DNA of 64,000 nucleotides from positions 186,001 to 250,000 of the forward strand of contig NZ_JACEHK010000008.1 in the NCBI RefSeq assembly GCF_025377685.1, given 5' to 3'. Shown here piece by piece: positions 45,094 to 53,672 of the stretch. Numbering within the stretch: the stretch's first letter is position 1; the number at the start of each line of letters is the position of its first letter. Source of the stretch: Anaerobacillus sp. CMMVII (GTDB taxonomy: Bacteria > Bacillota > Bacilli > Bacillales > Anaerobacillaceae). The notes beneath the pieces were generated by a model. It had not been told where the DNA came from, made no database searches, and was given only the letters and a program-made list of their open reading frames with translations. The position numbers and the translations under genes were made by a program.

Positions 45094-45699
45094 ATGGAGT
45101 GGGAAATATTAACGATTATCGGTACAATTGCGTTTGCTCTAAGTGGCGTTATTGTGGCGATGGAAGAAGACTATGATTTAATGGGAGTATATATATTAGG
45201 GTTAGTTACTGCCTTTGGAGGAGGGGCAATTCGAAACCTATTAATAGGAGTTCCGGTTTCTGCGCTTTGGGATCAAGGCCATCTTTTTACAGTTGCATTG
45301 GTAGTGATGACGATTGCCTTTTTCTTTCCAAAGTTATGGGTAGCTCGTTGGCTAAAATGGGGGTTAATCTTTGACGCGCTTGGACTCTCCGCCTTTGCGA
45401 TTCAAGGTGCACTTTATGCCACGAATATGGGACATCCGATTAGTGCTGTCATTGTCGCTGCAGCCTTAACAGGAACAGGTGGCGGGATGCTCCGTGATGT
45501 ATTAGCAGGACGAAAACCATTATTTTTGCGAAACGAAATTTATATCGCCTGGGCAATGCTCGCAGGACTTGCAATTGGCCTTGAAGCAGTAACAGGACCA
45601 ATTGGTATTTGGATTTTATTTGGTAGTATTGTCGTATTGAGAATGCTATCAGTCTATTTAAAATGGGAGTTACCACGTAGGAGATTGAGAGTTAACTAA
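45094..45699 (+). CDS. TRIC-type cation channel / UPF0126 membrane protein
   Basis: 201 residues with seven predicted helices and two internal repeats, each with a glycine-rich kink: LVTAFGGGAIRNLLIG and ALTGTGGGMLRDVLAGRKP. That pattern is diagnostic of the YicG/YvgT family (UPF0126), related to trimeric intracellular cation channels and glycine transport. ATG 45094 follows AAGGGG. Confidence 0.85.
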   Translation: MEWEILTIIGTIAFALSGVIVAMEEDYDLMGVYILGLVTAFGGGAIRNLLIGVPVSALWDQGHLFTVALVVMTIAFFFPKLWVARWLKWGLIFDALGLSAFAIQGALYATNMGHPISAVIVAAALTGTGGGMLRDVLAGRKPLFLRNEIYIAWAMLAGLAIGLEAVTGPIGIWILFGSIVVLRMLSVYLKWELPRRRLRVN

Positions 45700-45797
45700 A
45701 AAGGAAGGGAAGCATATCAAGTCATTTATTGATATGCTTTTTTAATTTTCCTAGATTAATGAGTTATATGTTGTGATGAAAATCAAATAGCATTTAA

Positions 45798-46049
45798 TCA
45801 ATCAGTTGGCATAATTGAGACAATTTGTTGGATTCGAATAAAGAAGGGAGAATTGCCAGCCATAAGCGTAATATGGTCAAGTTTTACATCTTTTAATATC
45901 CCACGTATTGTATCTTTTGTTGTCTCTACGATAAGTTCCTTTCCAATTACAGTTTGTAATGTCTGAATGACAAATGGATCTACCATTGTTTGATATTGTG
46001 TATTTAAGTTATTACCTTGTGATCGTTGCATATCATAGCCGTAGTACAT
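45798..46049 (-). CDS. DUF2642 protein
   Basis: 83 residues from ATG 46049 behind GGAGG. The core QTMVDPFVIQTLQTVIGKEL and IVETTKDTIRGILKDVKLDH then SPFFIRIQQIVSIMP is the DUF2642 (YuzF-like, Sm-like beta) domain found in spore-formers. It is a paralogue of the gene at 46434, to which it is divergent. The role is unknown; co-location with a Mn catalase suggests a spore context. Confidence 0.8.
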   Translation of the reverse strand: MYYGYDMQRSQGNNLNTQYQTMVDPFVIQTLQTVIGKELIVETTKDTIRGILKDVKLDHITLMAGNSPFFIRIQQIVSIMPTD

Positions 46050-46433
46050 CTTTTCAAACCTCCAAACGTTGAATAGTTTCAAGGCATTATATGTTAAAAT
46101 GCCTAATCTGTTTGGGCAAAAGGTATATTTTAGGTGCCTAATCATTTTTCTACGTAAAGATTGGGGTTCATATGTAAATAAAAAAGACGTCCCTAAGGAC
46201 GTCTTTTTGCGTATTGCGGCGAGAAACTACACTCCACATAGTGTTTACCCGAAGGCGCGTAACTCGACTTATGCAAATCAGCTCATCGCTTAATTAATAT
46301 ACCATTGATCATTCGAATTTACAATGGTTATTTTTAACAGAATCTTTATTTGCCGGCAAAATAACAAATGGGAATAGTACAATCATGGATCAACATATTT
46401 TGGAAGTAAGTGTGAATAAAGGAGGTTATTTTT
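46050..46433. other. intergenic region between divergent DUF2642 genes
   Basis: Contains a hairpin AAAAGACGTCC/GGACGTCTTTT with a CTAA loop at about 46180-46208. A 28-codon open stretch after it (RIAARNYTPHSVYPKARNST) has no convincing start. Promoters for both flanking genes must lie here, but no strong -35/-10 pair was fixed. Confidence 0.35.
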
Positions 46434-46676
46434 TTGAGTAATTATCAAAACCCACAGCAATATGAACGGAATACGCCACAAATGTTCACGATGGTAGATC
46501 CTTATGTTTATCAGACTTTACTAACGATTGTCCAAAAAACAATAGTCGTTCAAACATCGGAAGGGAGTATTAGGGGTGCTTTAGTTGATGTAAAACCTGA
46601 CCATATCGTTGTAGACGTTTCAGGATCGCCCTTTTTTATCCGTACTCAATGCATCGTTTGGGTGAAACCAGAATAA
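46434..46676 (+). CDS. DUF2642 protein, paralogue
   Basis: 80 residues from TTG 46434 behind AAAGGAGG. MFTMVDPYVYQTLLTIVQKT and SIRGALVDVKPDHIVVDVSG then SPFFIRTQCIVWVKPE match the divergent gene at 45798 over the whole domain. It is 21 nt before the Mn catalase gene and probably in the same transcript. Confidence 0.8.
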   Translation: MSNYQNPQQYERNTPQMFTMVDPYVYQTLLTIVQKTIVVQTSEGSIRGALVDVKPDHIVVDVSGSPFFIRTQCIVWVKPE

Positions 46677-46697
46677 TTAAGGAGAGGGGTGAAAGTC

Positions 46698-47593
46698 TTG
46701 TTTCAACGTTTTGATAAACTTTTAATCGACCTTCCAAAACCGGAATATGCCGATCCAAATGGAGCATCAGCAGTTCAAGAGTTACTCGGTGGGAAATTTG
46801 GTGAGATGTCGACGTTAAATAATTATTTATATCAATCGAATAACTTTCGAAATAAAAAAAAATTCAAACCTTTTTATCATTTAGTTTCAAGTATCACTGC
46901 AGAAGAAATTGCACATGTCGAACTTGTTACCCACACAATCAATATCATGTTAGAGAACACAACGTTCCCAGGGGATCCAAATATTGCACCGCTGCAAAAT
47001 GCAAAGGATTTACGCTTCCATCACCATTTTATTGATACTGCACAAACTGCAAAACCAGCCGATTCTCACGGTCGACCATGGACGGGCGATAATGTGTTTA
47101 ATAGTGGCAATTTATTACTCGATTTAATCCATAACTTTTTCTTAGAGTGTGGGGCAAGAACCCATAAATGCGTGTTTATGAAATGACAGAGCATCCTACG
47201 GCTAGAATGATGATTGGATACCTTCTTGTTCGTGGTGGAGTTCATGTTGTTGCATATGCAAAAGCAATAGAAGTGATCACTGGTGTTGATATGACGAAGA
47301 TGTTACCAATTCCAAACTTAAGTAACCGAGCCTTTGAAACAGCGAGACAGTTTGAAGATGCGGGAATTCATACAAAGTTATATACGTGGAGTCCATCCGA
47401 TTTCCGTGATATAAATAAAATTTGGAAAGGAACCCATCCTGAAGACGGTAAGCCACTTGAAGTGATTATAGGTTCCCCTGAAGGTGTACCTAAACCTGAT
47501 TACGATGATCTCCCTGAAGAATTTGCTCCAGGAATATCAGCTGAAGACTACCAAGAAATAGTCAAACGGCTCATGCGCTCAGCAGGAATGTAA
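46698..47593 (+). pseudogene. manganese catalase, frameshifted
   Basis: Dimanganese catalase (ferritin-like fold) that splits H2O2. TTG 46698 lies behind AAGGAGAGGGG. Metal ligands are visible: Glu in GGKFGEMSTLNNY, Glu and His in SSITAEEIAHVELVTHTIN, Glu in NFFLECGARTHK, and His in EHPTARMMIGYLL then GGVHVVAYAK. After RTHK one A is missing (47166-47168). Adding it joins directly to MRVYEMTEHPTARM, so the 298-residue enzyme is complete. Same family as YdbD and CotJC; co-transcribed with a DUF2642 gene. Confidence 0.85.
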
Positions 47594-47599
47594 AGAAAT

Positions 47600-47640
47600 A
47601 GTAAAGGCTGCTCACGTTATTATCTGGGCAGTCTTTTTAT
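47600..47640 (+). terminator. rho-independent terminator
   Basis: AAGGCTGCTC and GGGCAGTCTT around a 13-nt loop, followed by TTTATTTTT after the catalase gene. Confidence 0.75.
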
Positions 47641-47752
47641 TTTTCCCAACGAAGCGAATTTCATGTTTCAACGAGGCAATTAATGGTTGAGTAAAATAGT
47701 TTCAGTTGCGAAAAATAAGAACTGAAGAGGACAAACAATGGGAGGTTAAACG

Positions 47753-47965
47753 ATGCCAAAAGTTGAAGTTTCATGTGCGATTTCAAACTGCACGTTTTAT
47801 GGGGAAGGAAATGTTTGTACAGCTGAAAAAATCATGGTAGAGCTAGATAACCACGCAAGGTATGATACAGAGATGTCATCTGAACTAGATGAGAAAAATC
47901 ATATTGATGAAGCTGGGGAATCCGCTGAAACCTGCTGTAAAACTTTTAAACCAAAAAGTAGATAA
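47753..47965 (+). CDS. DUF1540 small cysteine-rich protein
   Basis: 70 residues. SCAISNCTFYGEGNVCTAEK holds three of the four conserved Cys, with CC in SAETCCKTF near the end, the DUF1540 pattern thought to bind metal. ATG follows GGGAGG. The function is unknown; such proteins are common in spore-forming Firmicutes. Confidence 0.82.
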   Translation: MPKVEVSCAISNCTFYGEGNVCTAEKIMVELDNHARYDTEMSSELDEKNHIDEAGESAETCCKTFKPKSR

Positions 47966-47982
47966 TTTATGGAAACAAAAGT

Positions 47983-48034
47983 TGAACTGCACTCCAAATG
48001 TTGACCACAATCAACTGGAGGTGCAGTTTTTTTA
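47983..48034 (+). terminator. rho-independent terminator
   Basis: AACTGCACTCCA pairs with TGGAGGTGCAGTT around a long loop, followed by T7. Confidence 0.85.
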
Positions 48035-48128
48035 TTTCCTTTTATTAATCAAAATCACCCTTTTCAGCTTATTTTATAAAATATGTAGTAGACGTTTTTC
48101 TTACTTATACTGAAAAGGGAGAAATACA

Positions 48129-49592
48129 ATGTCAAAACTAGAGCGCTACTTCAAAGGATTTCGAAAAAACATAGTTGGAGTCAATGAAACCTATTTATCG
48201 CCATATGGCAAAAAGAAGATAATTTACGCTGATTGGATTGCTAGTGGACGATTGTATAAACCAATAGAACTGACGTTATTAAATACTGTAGGACCGTTTG
48301 TTGCAAACACTCATACAGAATCAAATATAACAGGTTCAACGATGACTAGAGCATACGCTGAGGCGCATGCATTGATAAAACAACATGTGAATGCTGGACC
48401 GAATAGTGACGTGATTATTACGGACGGTTTTGGCATGACAGGCGTCGTTAATAAATTGCAGCGGATGTTAGGGTTAAGGGTACCTGAGAAATATCAAGAA
48501 CGAATTTTTTTGAAGCCTGAAAATCGTCCAATCGTCATTATTACTCATATGGAACATCATTCGAACCATACTTCATGGTTAGAAACGATTGCAGATGTTG
48601 TTGTCGTTGATCCTGATGTCCATAATTTAGTTTCTCTTAAAAATCTTCGTACAGTTTTGGAAGAAAATAAACACAGAAAGTATATCATCGGTGCGTTTAC
48701 CGCTTGCTCCAATGTGACTGGAATTGAAACATCTTATCATACCATGGCCAGGATCATTCACGAATATGGAGGTGTTTGCTTTGTTGACTTTGCTTGTTCC
48801 GCACCGTATGTTCAAATTAATATGAGACCTGAAGATGAAAGGGAACACCTAGATGGGATTTACTTTTCTCCACACAAATTTTTAGGTGGTCCAGGGACGA
48901 GCGGAGTCTTAATTTTTAATAAGAACTTATACAAAAACAAAGTGCCTGATCATCCAGGTGGTGGGACAGTCAAATGGACAAATCCTTGGGGAGGTAGGAG
49001 CTATTTTTCCGAAATCGAAAGACGAGAAGACGGTGGAACACCAGGTTTTTTACAAACGATTAAAACAGCGTTATGTATTCGTTTAAAGGAACAAATGGGT
49101 GTAATGAACATACAAGAGAGGGAAAAAGAGCTTATAAAGCTTGCTTTTGATCAACTTTCTGAGATTCAGGGTTTACACATTTTGCAAGGGAATGTTCGAA
49201 AGCGTTTAGGTGTTCTATCTTTTTATATAGATGATCTCCATTATAATTTACTAACAAAACTGTTATGTGATCGTTATGGGGTCCAAGTTCGTGGGGGCTG
49301 TGCATGTGCTGGAACGTATGGTCATTATTTGTTAGGAATTTCCCCAGCGGAATCAAAGGTAATCACTGATCAGATTGAAAAAGGTGATTTATCTAAAAAA
49401 CCAGGTTGGGTAAGGCTATCGTTACACCCAACTATGACAAATGCAGAGCTTAGTTATATTACAAAAGCAATCAAAGAAATCGTTGAAAATCAGGAACATT
49501 TGGAAAAAGACTATTGCTATCAACCGACGACGAATGAATTTTACCATAAAACATTTAAGGCAAGTTTAGATATTAAAGAGTGGTTTACGTGA
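48129..49592 (+). CDS. class V PLP-dependent aminotransferase/cysteine desulfurase-like enzyme
   Basis: 487 residues of the NifS/Csd-like fold. THMEHHSNHTSWLETIADV is the PLP-ring His region, VCFVDFACSAPYVQI contains the PLP Asp, and DGIYFSPHKFLGGPGTSGVL contains the Schiff-base Lys. A C-terminal loop VQVRGGCACAGTYGHYLL carries Cys where desulfurases have their persulfide Cys. Enzymes of this group are annotated broadly as class V aminotransferases. Desulfurase or selenocysteine-lyase activity is possible but not shown. No Suf or Isc genes are adjacent. Confidence 0.82.
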   Translation: MSKLERYFKGFRKNIVGVNETYLSPYGKKKIIYADWIASGRLYKPIELTLLNTVGPFVANTHTESNITGSTMTRAYAEAHALIKQHVNAGPNSDVIITDGFGMTGVVNKLQRMLGLRVPEKYQERIFLKPENRPIVIITHMEHHSNHTSWLETIADVVVVDPDVHNLVSLKNLRTVLEENKHRKYIIGAFTACSNVTGIETSYHTMARIIHEYGGVCFVDFACSAPYVQINMRPEDEREHLDGIYFSPHKFLGGPGTSGVLIFNKNLYKNKVPDHPGGGTVKWTNPWGGRSYFSEIERREDGGTPGFLQTIKTALCIRLKEQMGVMNIQEREKELIKLAFDQLSEIQGLHILQGNVRKRLGVLSFYIDDLHYNLLTKLLCDRYGVQVRGGCACAGTYGHYLLGISPAESKVITDQIEKGDLSKKPGWVRLSLHPTMTNAELSYITKAIKEIVENQEHLEKDYCYQPTTNEFYHKTFKASLDIKEWFT

Positions 49593-49599
49593 ACGATAA

Positions 49600-49630
49600 C
49601 TAGAGCTTGGTATATCTCAAGCTCTTTTTT
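49600..49630 (+). terminator. rho-independent terminator
   Basis: AGAGCTTG and CAAGCTCT around GTATATCT, followed by T6. Confidence 0.85.
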
Positions 49631-49693
49631 GTTGGAAAAATTTAGTGCCTGTGTGTTATAATTGCAAAAATTTAAAATGAAAGGGATGGCATA

Positions 49694-50212
49694 ATGGGTC
49701 TTTATTTAACAAAACCAGCGATGGAATTTAAACAGGAATACCTTTCTTTCTATCAGGAATGGAAAGATAGTAGAGAAGAGATGATACCCTGGGTAATTCA
49801 AAAAGACCCCTCAAATTTTCAGGACATGCTGCAATTTTTAGTTAATAACGAAAAGGGGATTAATATTCCAAAAGGCTGGGTCTCGGATTCAACTTATTGG
49901 TTAATGAATCAAAGGAAAGTGGTTGGTGTTGTAAATATTCGTCATCAATTAACAGAGCATTTGCTTAATAGTGGTGGACATATCGGTTACGGTATTCGTC
50001 CATCAGAACGGAGAAAGGGCTACGCAACAGAACTATTGAGGCTAACTTTAGTAAAAGTAAAAGAACTGGGCATAGAAAAAGTGCTTGTGGTATGTAATGA
50101 GAGTAATCTAGGTTCCTTGAAAACCATCGTCAACAATGGTGGCGTCCCTGATATAGATTTTATCGAAGAGAATGGTAACATAGTCAAGCGATTTTGGATT
50201 GATTTATCTTAA
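49694..50212 (+). CDS. GNAT family N-acetyltransferase
   Basis: 172 residues. The N-terminal FKQEYLSFYQEWKDSREEMI is typical of a Bacillus GNAT subgroup with a long first helix. The acetyl-CoA loop is GYGIRPSERRKGYATELLRL, followed by VVCNESNLGSLKTIVNNGG. Substrate unknown. It lies 24 nt before the SRAP gene. Confidence 0.85.
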   Translation: MGLYLTKPAMEFKQEYLSFYQEWKDSREEMIPWVIQKDPSNFQDMLQFLVNNEKGINIPKGWVSDSTYWLMNQRKVVGVVNIRHQLTEHLLNSGGHIGYGIRPSERRKGYATELLRLTLVKVKELGIEKVLVVCNESNLGSLKTIVNNGGVPDIDFIEENGNIVKRFWIDLS

Positions 50213-50236
50213 AATAAATTCGAAAGGAAGTGCATT

Positions 50237-50890
50237 ATGTGCGGTCGATTTACCTTAACGGCTGAGAAAGATGAGATTGCAGAGCGCTATCATCTAGAAA
50301 TGGACCTTATCGGTTATGAAAAACGCTATAATATTGCTCCGAGTCAACAAATTCTAGCGATTATCCATGATGGCAGTAAACACCGAGCAGGTTATTTGAA
50401 ATGGGGATTAGTACCGCCATGGGCGAAAGATCCTGCGATTGGTCATAAGTTAATTAATGCCCGTGGAGAGACAATTACAGAAAAGCCAAGCTTTAAACAA
50501 TCGTTCAAAAAAAAGCGTTGTTTAATTGTGGCGAATGGTTTTTACGAATGGAAGCGTGATGGTAAAGCAAAAATTCCAATGTATATTACCTTTAAAGACA
50601 ACCGTTTGTTTGCCTTTGCTGGGTTATGGGAAACATTTCAAACCCCTGGTGATAAACCTTTACATACCTGTACCGTTATAACGACTGAACCCAATGAGCT
50701 TGTTCAAGATGTCCATGATCGTATGCCGGTGATCTTACAAAAACATCAGGAAGAGTTGTGGCTTGATCGGACCATGGAAGATGAACTATCTTTACAAAAG
50801 TTGATTAGACCGTTTGCAGCTGATGACATGATAAGTTACCAAGTCTCTAGTCTAGTGAATTCTCCTATAAATGAAGGAGTACAACTTTAG
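50237..50890 (+). CDS. SRAP domain protein (YedK/HMCES-like)
   Basis: 217 residues. It begins MCGRFTL with the Cys2 that becomes N-terminal and cross-links to abasic sites. INARGETITEKPSFKQSF contains the conserved Asn, GFYEWK the Glu, and DVHDRMPVIL the His. The protein shields abasic sites in single-stranded DNA as a DNA-protein cross-link and is often part of the SOS response. ATG 50237 follows AAAGGAAGTG. No LexA box was identified upstream. Confidence 0.9.
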   Translation: MCGRFTLTAEKDEIAERYHLEMDLIGYEKRYNIAPSQQILAIIHDGSKHRAGYLKWGLVPPWAKDPAIGHKLINARGETITEKPSFKQSFKKKRCLIVANGFYEWKRDGKAKIPMYITFKDNRLFAFAGLWETFQTPGDKPLHTCTVITTEPNELVQDVHDRMPVILQKHQEELWLDRTMEDELSLQKLIRPFAADDMISYQVSSLVNSPINEGVQL

Positions 50891-50923
50891 CCAAGGATGA
50901 ACCGACAACGTTATTTTAACCTA

Positions 50924-50970
50924 GATGAAAAAGCCCGGAGTAAAACTCCAGGCTATTTTCATCTAGATTT
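50924..50970. terminator. bidirectional terminator
   Basis: TAGATGAAAAAGCC and GGCTATTTTCATCTA form a long stem (inner GGAG/CTCC) between converging genes. Confidence 0.85.
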
Positions 50971-51271
50971 AAAATTCAGGCAAGTTATCTAAATTGTTTT
51001 CTTTTATTCCATCGGGTTCACTGCGTAATATATCACGGCCATACTTGTGGAACACGTCGACATGGGCAAGCTTCCCAGCTTTCGCATCATTTAATGCAGT
51101 AATATAATCGAGTTCTCGACCAGAACTTGTTTTAAAGGCAAAAAGATCACCTTCCTCGTTTTTGCGTACTGCAACGATATGCTCTTTCCCTTCCTCGTCA
51201 TGACTAACTTCCTCCACAGTGTTTTGACGATATTGGTTATATATTTGTTCAAAACGGTCGTTGTTTTCCAT
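50969..51271 (-). CDS. DUF3892 protein
   Basis: 100 residues from ATG 51271 behind AAGGAGG. A short helix is followed by a compact domain IVAVRKNEEGDLFAFKTSSG and RELDYITALNDAKAGKLAHV, ending RSEPDGIKENNLDNLPEF, the hallmark DUF3892 C-terminus. Unknown function, soluble. Confidence 0.78.
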   Translation of the reverse strand: MENNDRFEQIYNQYRQNTVEEVSHDEEGKEHIVAVRKNEEGDLFAFKTSSGRELDYITALNDAKAGKLAHVDVFHKYGRDILRSEPDGIKENNLDNLPEF

Positions 51272-51413
51272 AGTAATTCCTCCTTATCGTAATAAAAATT
51301 TCCGCATTAGCGAACTAACCTAGTTTAGGGGTTTTCTTTGTTCTTCCTGCTTTTGGTAGTTTTTTTATTTATATGAAAAGTTGAAAATTCCTTATTCCGA
51401 GCTATCTTTTGCA

Positions 51414-52535
51414 TTAATTAATGATCCCATGCTGGATAATTTCGACATCTAGCTGAATCTTAATTGGCATTGTAGAATAAATTTCCTTCCACCTTTTTTC
51501 ATTCCAAGCATGGTTGTGATAGGCGATTATTTCTCGCCCAATTCCAAAGTAATCACAGTTCGCATTTTGTAATTTTTGGATCGTTGTTGTAGCGAGGGTC
51601 GTTAACTCTTCGCCTATTTTTCGGTTTAATTTAAGGGCCGAATCCCTGTCTCCGAGGCCATCTGGTGGATATTCGAGAACATTCAGGTACAATTTTAACT
51701 GGAAATTTGCCTCTACATTATTTTCACTATGTGCCTTCACATTAAGTTTACTCGTAAAATCACTAACTTCAAATGTTATATAGTTAAGAGCCTCCAACTC
51801 TCGTTTTTCATCTGCAATTTTCACTGTAAATCTCGCCCGCTTGGCCTTTTTATTATTTAATAAATTTACCATTAAACTTTCTTCTCGATTAAGCTCACCG
51901 CTCATTTTTTTCCCATCAAACAAAGCTGTCCCAGCAATCTGTGCGAGTTCTTCTTCTTTGATATTATTTAACATAATCAACGGTAGACTAAAGTCTCTAC
52001 CTGGATCAACCATAATTGGGCAGATAAATTGAATGTTTCGTTTTGGTACTACGGAATTCACCTCAGCTCCCTTAATCAGTTCATAGAAGTAATCGCTAAT
52101 TAATGATTCACCTTCTACTTGTAAATTAATTAATTTGTTTGATAAATCTTTGGTTATTGCTATCCGAGCATTTAATGGTGCTCTAGGGTCTCTGTAATAT
52201 AAGTCAAGAATGGGATATAGATCAATTTTTGCTAGTTCTTCGTGAATAAGTAAAACCTTAATTTTTGAAGAATCAAGGATTCCTGACACTTTCGAGTCAA
52301 TATCCATCCTTGTTGCACGTAACGTATTCCCTTTACCTGTAACAATTTTTGCTTTCCCAGTACCATTAACACCAGGCTTTGAAATCGAAACCGTTCCTTC
52401 ATATTCACCATTTTTCCCTAAATCAGTACCAGCGATGAAGAGAATGTTTGTATCCTTCAATAATAATTGGTCCCAACAACCTGTAATGAAAGAAAGTGTC
52501 ACTAAAAGAATGAGTAACAACCCAAATCTTCTCAT
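51414..52535 (-). CDS. spore germination receptor subunit C, lipoprotein
   Basis: 373-residue Ger(x)C family protein. A signal peptide with lipobox SFITGCWDQ (Cys at about 20) anchors it on the outer face of the spore inner membrane. Typical regions are DTNILFIAGTDLGKNGEYEG, DSSKIKVLLIHEELAKIDLY, and AGTALFDGKKMSGELNREES in the middle domain. It starts 1 nt after the B-subunit stop. With the two genes before it, it forms a complete A-B-C germinant receptor operon. The germinant is not predictable. Confidence 0.9.
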   Translation of the reverse strand: MRRFGLLLILLVTLSFITGCWDQLLLKDTNILFIAGTDLGKNGEYEGTVSISKPGVNGTGKAKIVTGKGNTLRATRMDIDSKVSGILDSSKIKVLLIHEELAKIDLYPILDLYYRDPRAPLNARIAITKDLSNKLINLQVEGESLISDYFYELIKGAEVNSVVPKRNIQFICPIMVDPGRDFSLPLIMLNNIKEEELAQIAGTALFDGKKMSGELNREESLMVNLLNNKKAKRARFTVKIADEKRELEALNYITFEVSDFTSKLNVKAHSENNVEANFQLKLYLNVLEYPPDGLGDRDSALKLNRKIGEELTTLATTTIQKLQNANCDYFGIGREIIAYHNHAWNEKRWKEIYSTMPIKIQLDVEIIQHGIIN

Positions 52536-53639
52536 TTATACCTTCACCTTACCTTCTAATCTTCGTAATGCATACGAAAGTAGTAGTGTACCTACAGGTA
52601 AAACAATCGAAAAGATAATCCCTAGATTTCCAATATTTGTACTCCAACGGTCAATCGATAACACATTTCTGGGTATGAGCGAAAGTATACTCGCACATAT
52701 AAGGATGATTGCCACTGTTTTTGTTTGTTTTTTGATTGGGATGATTTTTGCTAGCCCCATAGCAGCAAAATAGCTATAGCTCATTAAAGAAGTGGTGACC
52801 AATATCATCCAAATTGACAGAAATACAATATCTGTTCTCTCAATAACTGTGAATGTAAAGGCATTTAACATATATAACACCGGGTGCGGAACCAGTCGTA
52901 ATTCTTCAGGGCTGAAAAAAATAGTGCATAAGAATGTTAAATAGGTATAAAACAAAGTAACAAAACCATTGGCAGCACTAGCATACAAGAGCTTTTCCTT
53001 TTCATTTCCTTTGACGAACGGGAATAGAAAAAGGACTAATTCGAAGCCCAATAGTGAAAAAATTGCTTCTTTCCCACCACTTAAGAAATTAGTGAATCCA
53101 CTATTAAAAACAGGCATAATATAACGAATGTCTACCTGTGTATACACAGGTAGGGTTAGTAGAACAATTGAAAGCAAAAAAACTGATACTAGAGTATGAA
53201 AGCGAGCAATAATTCTTAGATTTTCAATAACCAAGTAATAAACTAAAATCCCAAGCATTACCAAAAAGATCCAATTAGGCGTCTGTGGAAAGGCCCATAT
53301 ATCTATAATGGAATTAAACAAAATGAAAATTAAACTAACAACTAGAAGAAAATATATCATATAGAAACCTATAAGCAGTTTTCCAATCGATCTCCCAAAT
53401 ACCTTTGGCAAGATATCGAAAAATGAACTTGAAGGAAACCGCTTAGAAAGTTTCCAAAAAAGGAGTATTAACATTTGAATAACTACTCCTGCTAAAAGAA
53501 CAGCCATCCATGAGTCCCCTGCTGCACCTCCCGAAAAAACAGAATAGGGCATTGACAAAATACCAATACCAATTTGGGTTTGAATGATGAAAAATGTCAT
53601 CTGTAACAGTGTAATAGAGGATTTATTCTGTTCCATCAT
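52536..53639 (-). CDS. spore germination receptor subunit B, permease-like
   Basis: 367 residues with ten predicted helices of the GerB/endospore germination permease family (APC superfamily fold): QTQIGIGILSMPYSVFSGGA in the first helix region, then GGKEAIFSLLGFELVLFLFP. By analogy it contains the germinant-binding site. It is the middle gene of the operon and undamaged. Confidence 0.9.
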   Translation of the reverse strand: MMEQNKSSITLLQMTFFIIQTQIGIGILSMPYSVFSGGAAGDSWMAVLLAGVVIQMLILLFWKLSKRFPSSSFFDILPKVFGRSIGKLLIGFYMIYFLLVVSLIFILFNSIIDIWAFPQTPNWIFLVMLGILVYYLVIENLRIIARFHTLVSVFLLSIVLLTLPVYTQVDIRYIMPVFNSGFTNFLSGGKEAIFSLLGFELVLFLFPFVKGNEKEKLLYASAANGFVTLFYTYLTFLCTIFFSPEELRLVPHPVLYMLNAFTFTVIERTDIVFLSIWMILVTTSLMSYSYFAAMGLAKIIPIKKQTKTVAIILICASILSLIPRNVLSIDRWSTNIGNLGIIFSIVLPVGTLLLSYALRRLEGKVKV

Positions 53640-53672
53640 GTTTTCTCCATCCTCTAGAATTGTTATCTTGGA

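Noticed and set aside
46069-46293. 74-residue open frame between the DUF2642 genes
   Set aside because: It overlaps the divergent gene's leader and a terminator hairpin, has no suitable ribosome binding site, and has no recognisable content.
48129-49592. Class V PLP enzyme as proof of selenium metabolism
   Set aside because: NifS-like enzymes are widespread in sulfur metabolism; without selD or other sel genes nearby the link to the candidate selenoprotein is only circumstantial.
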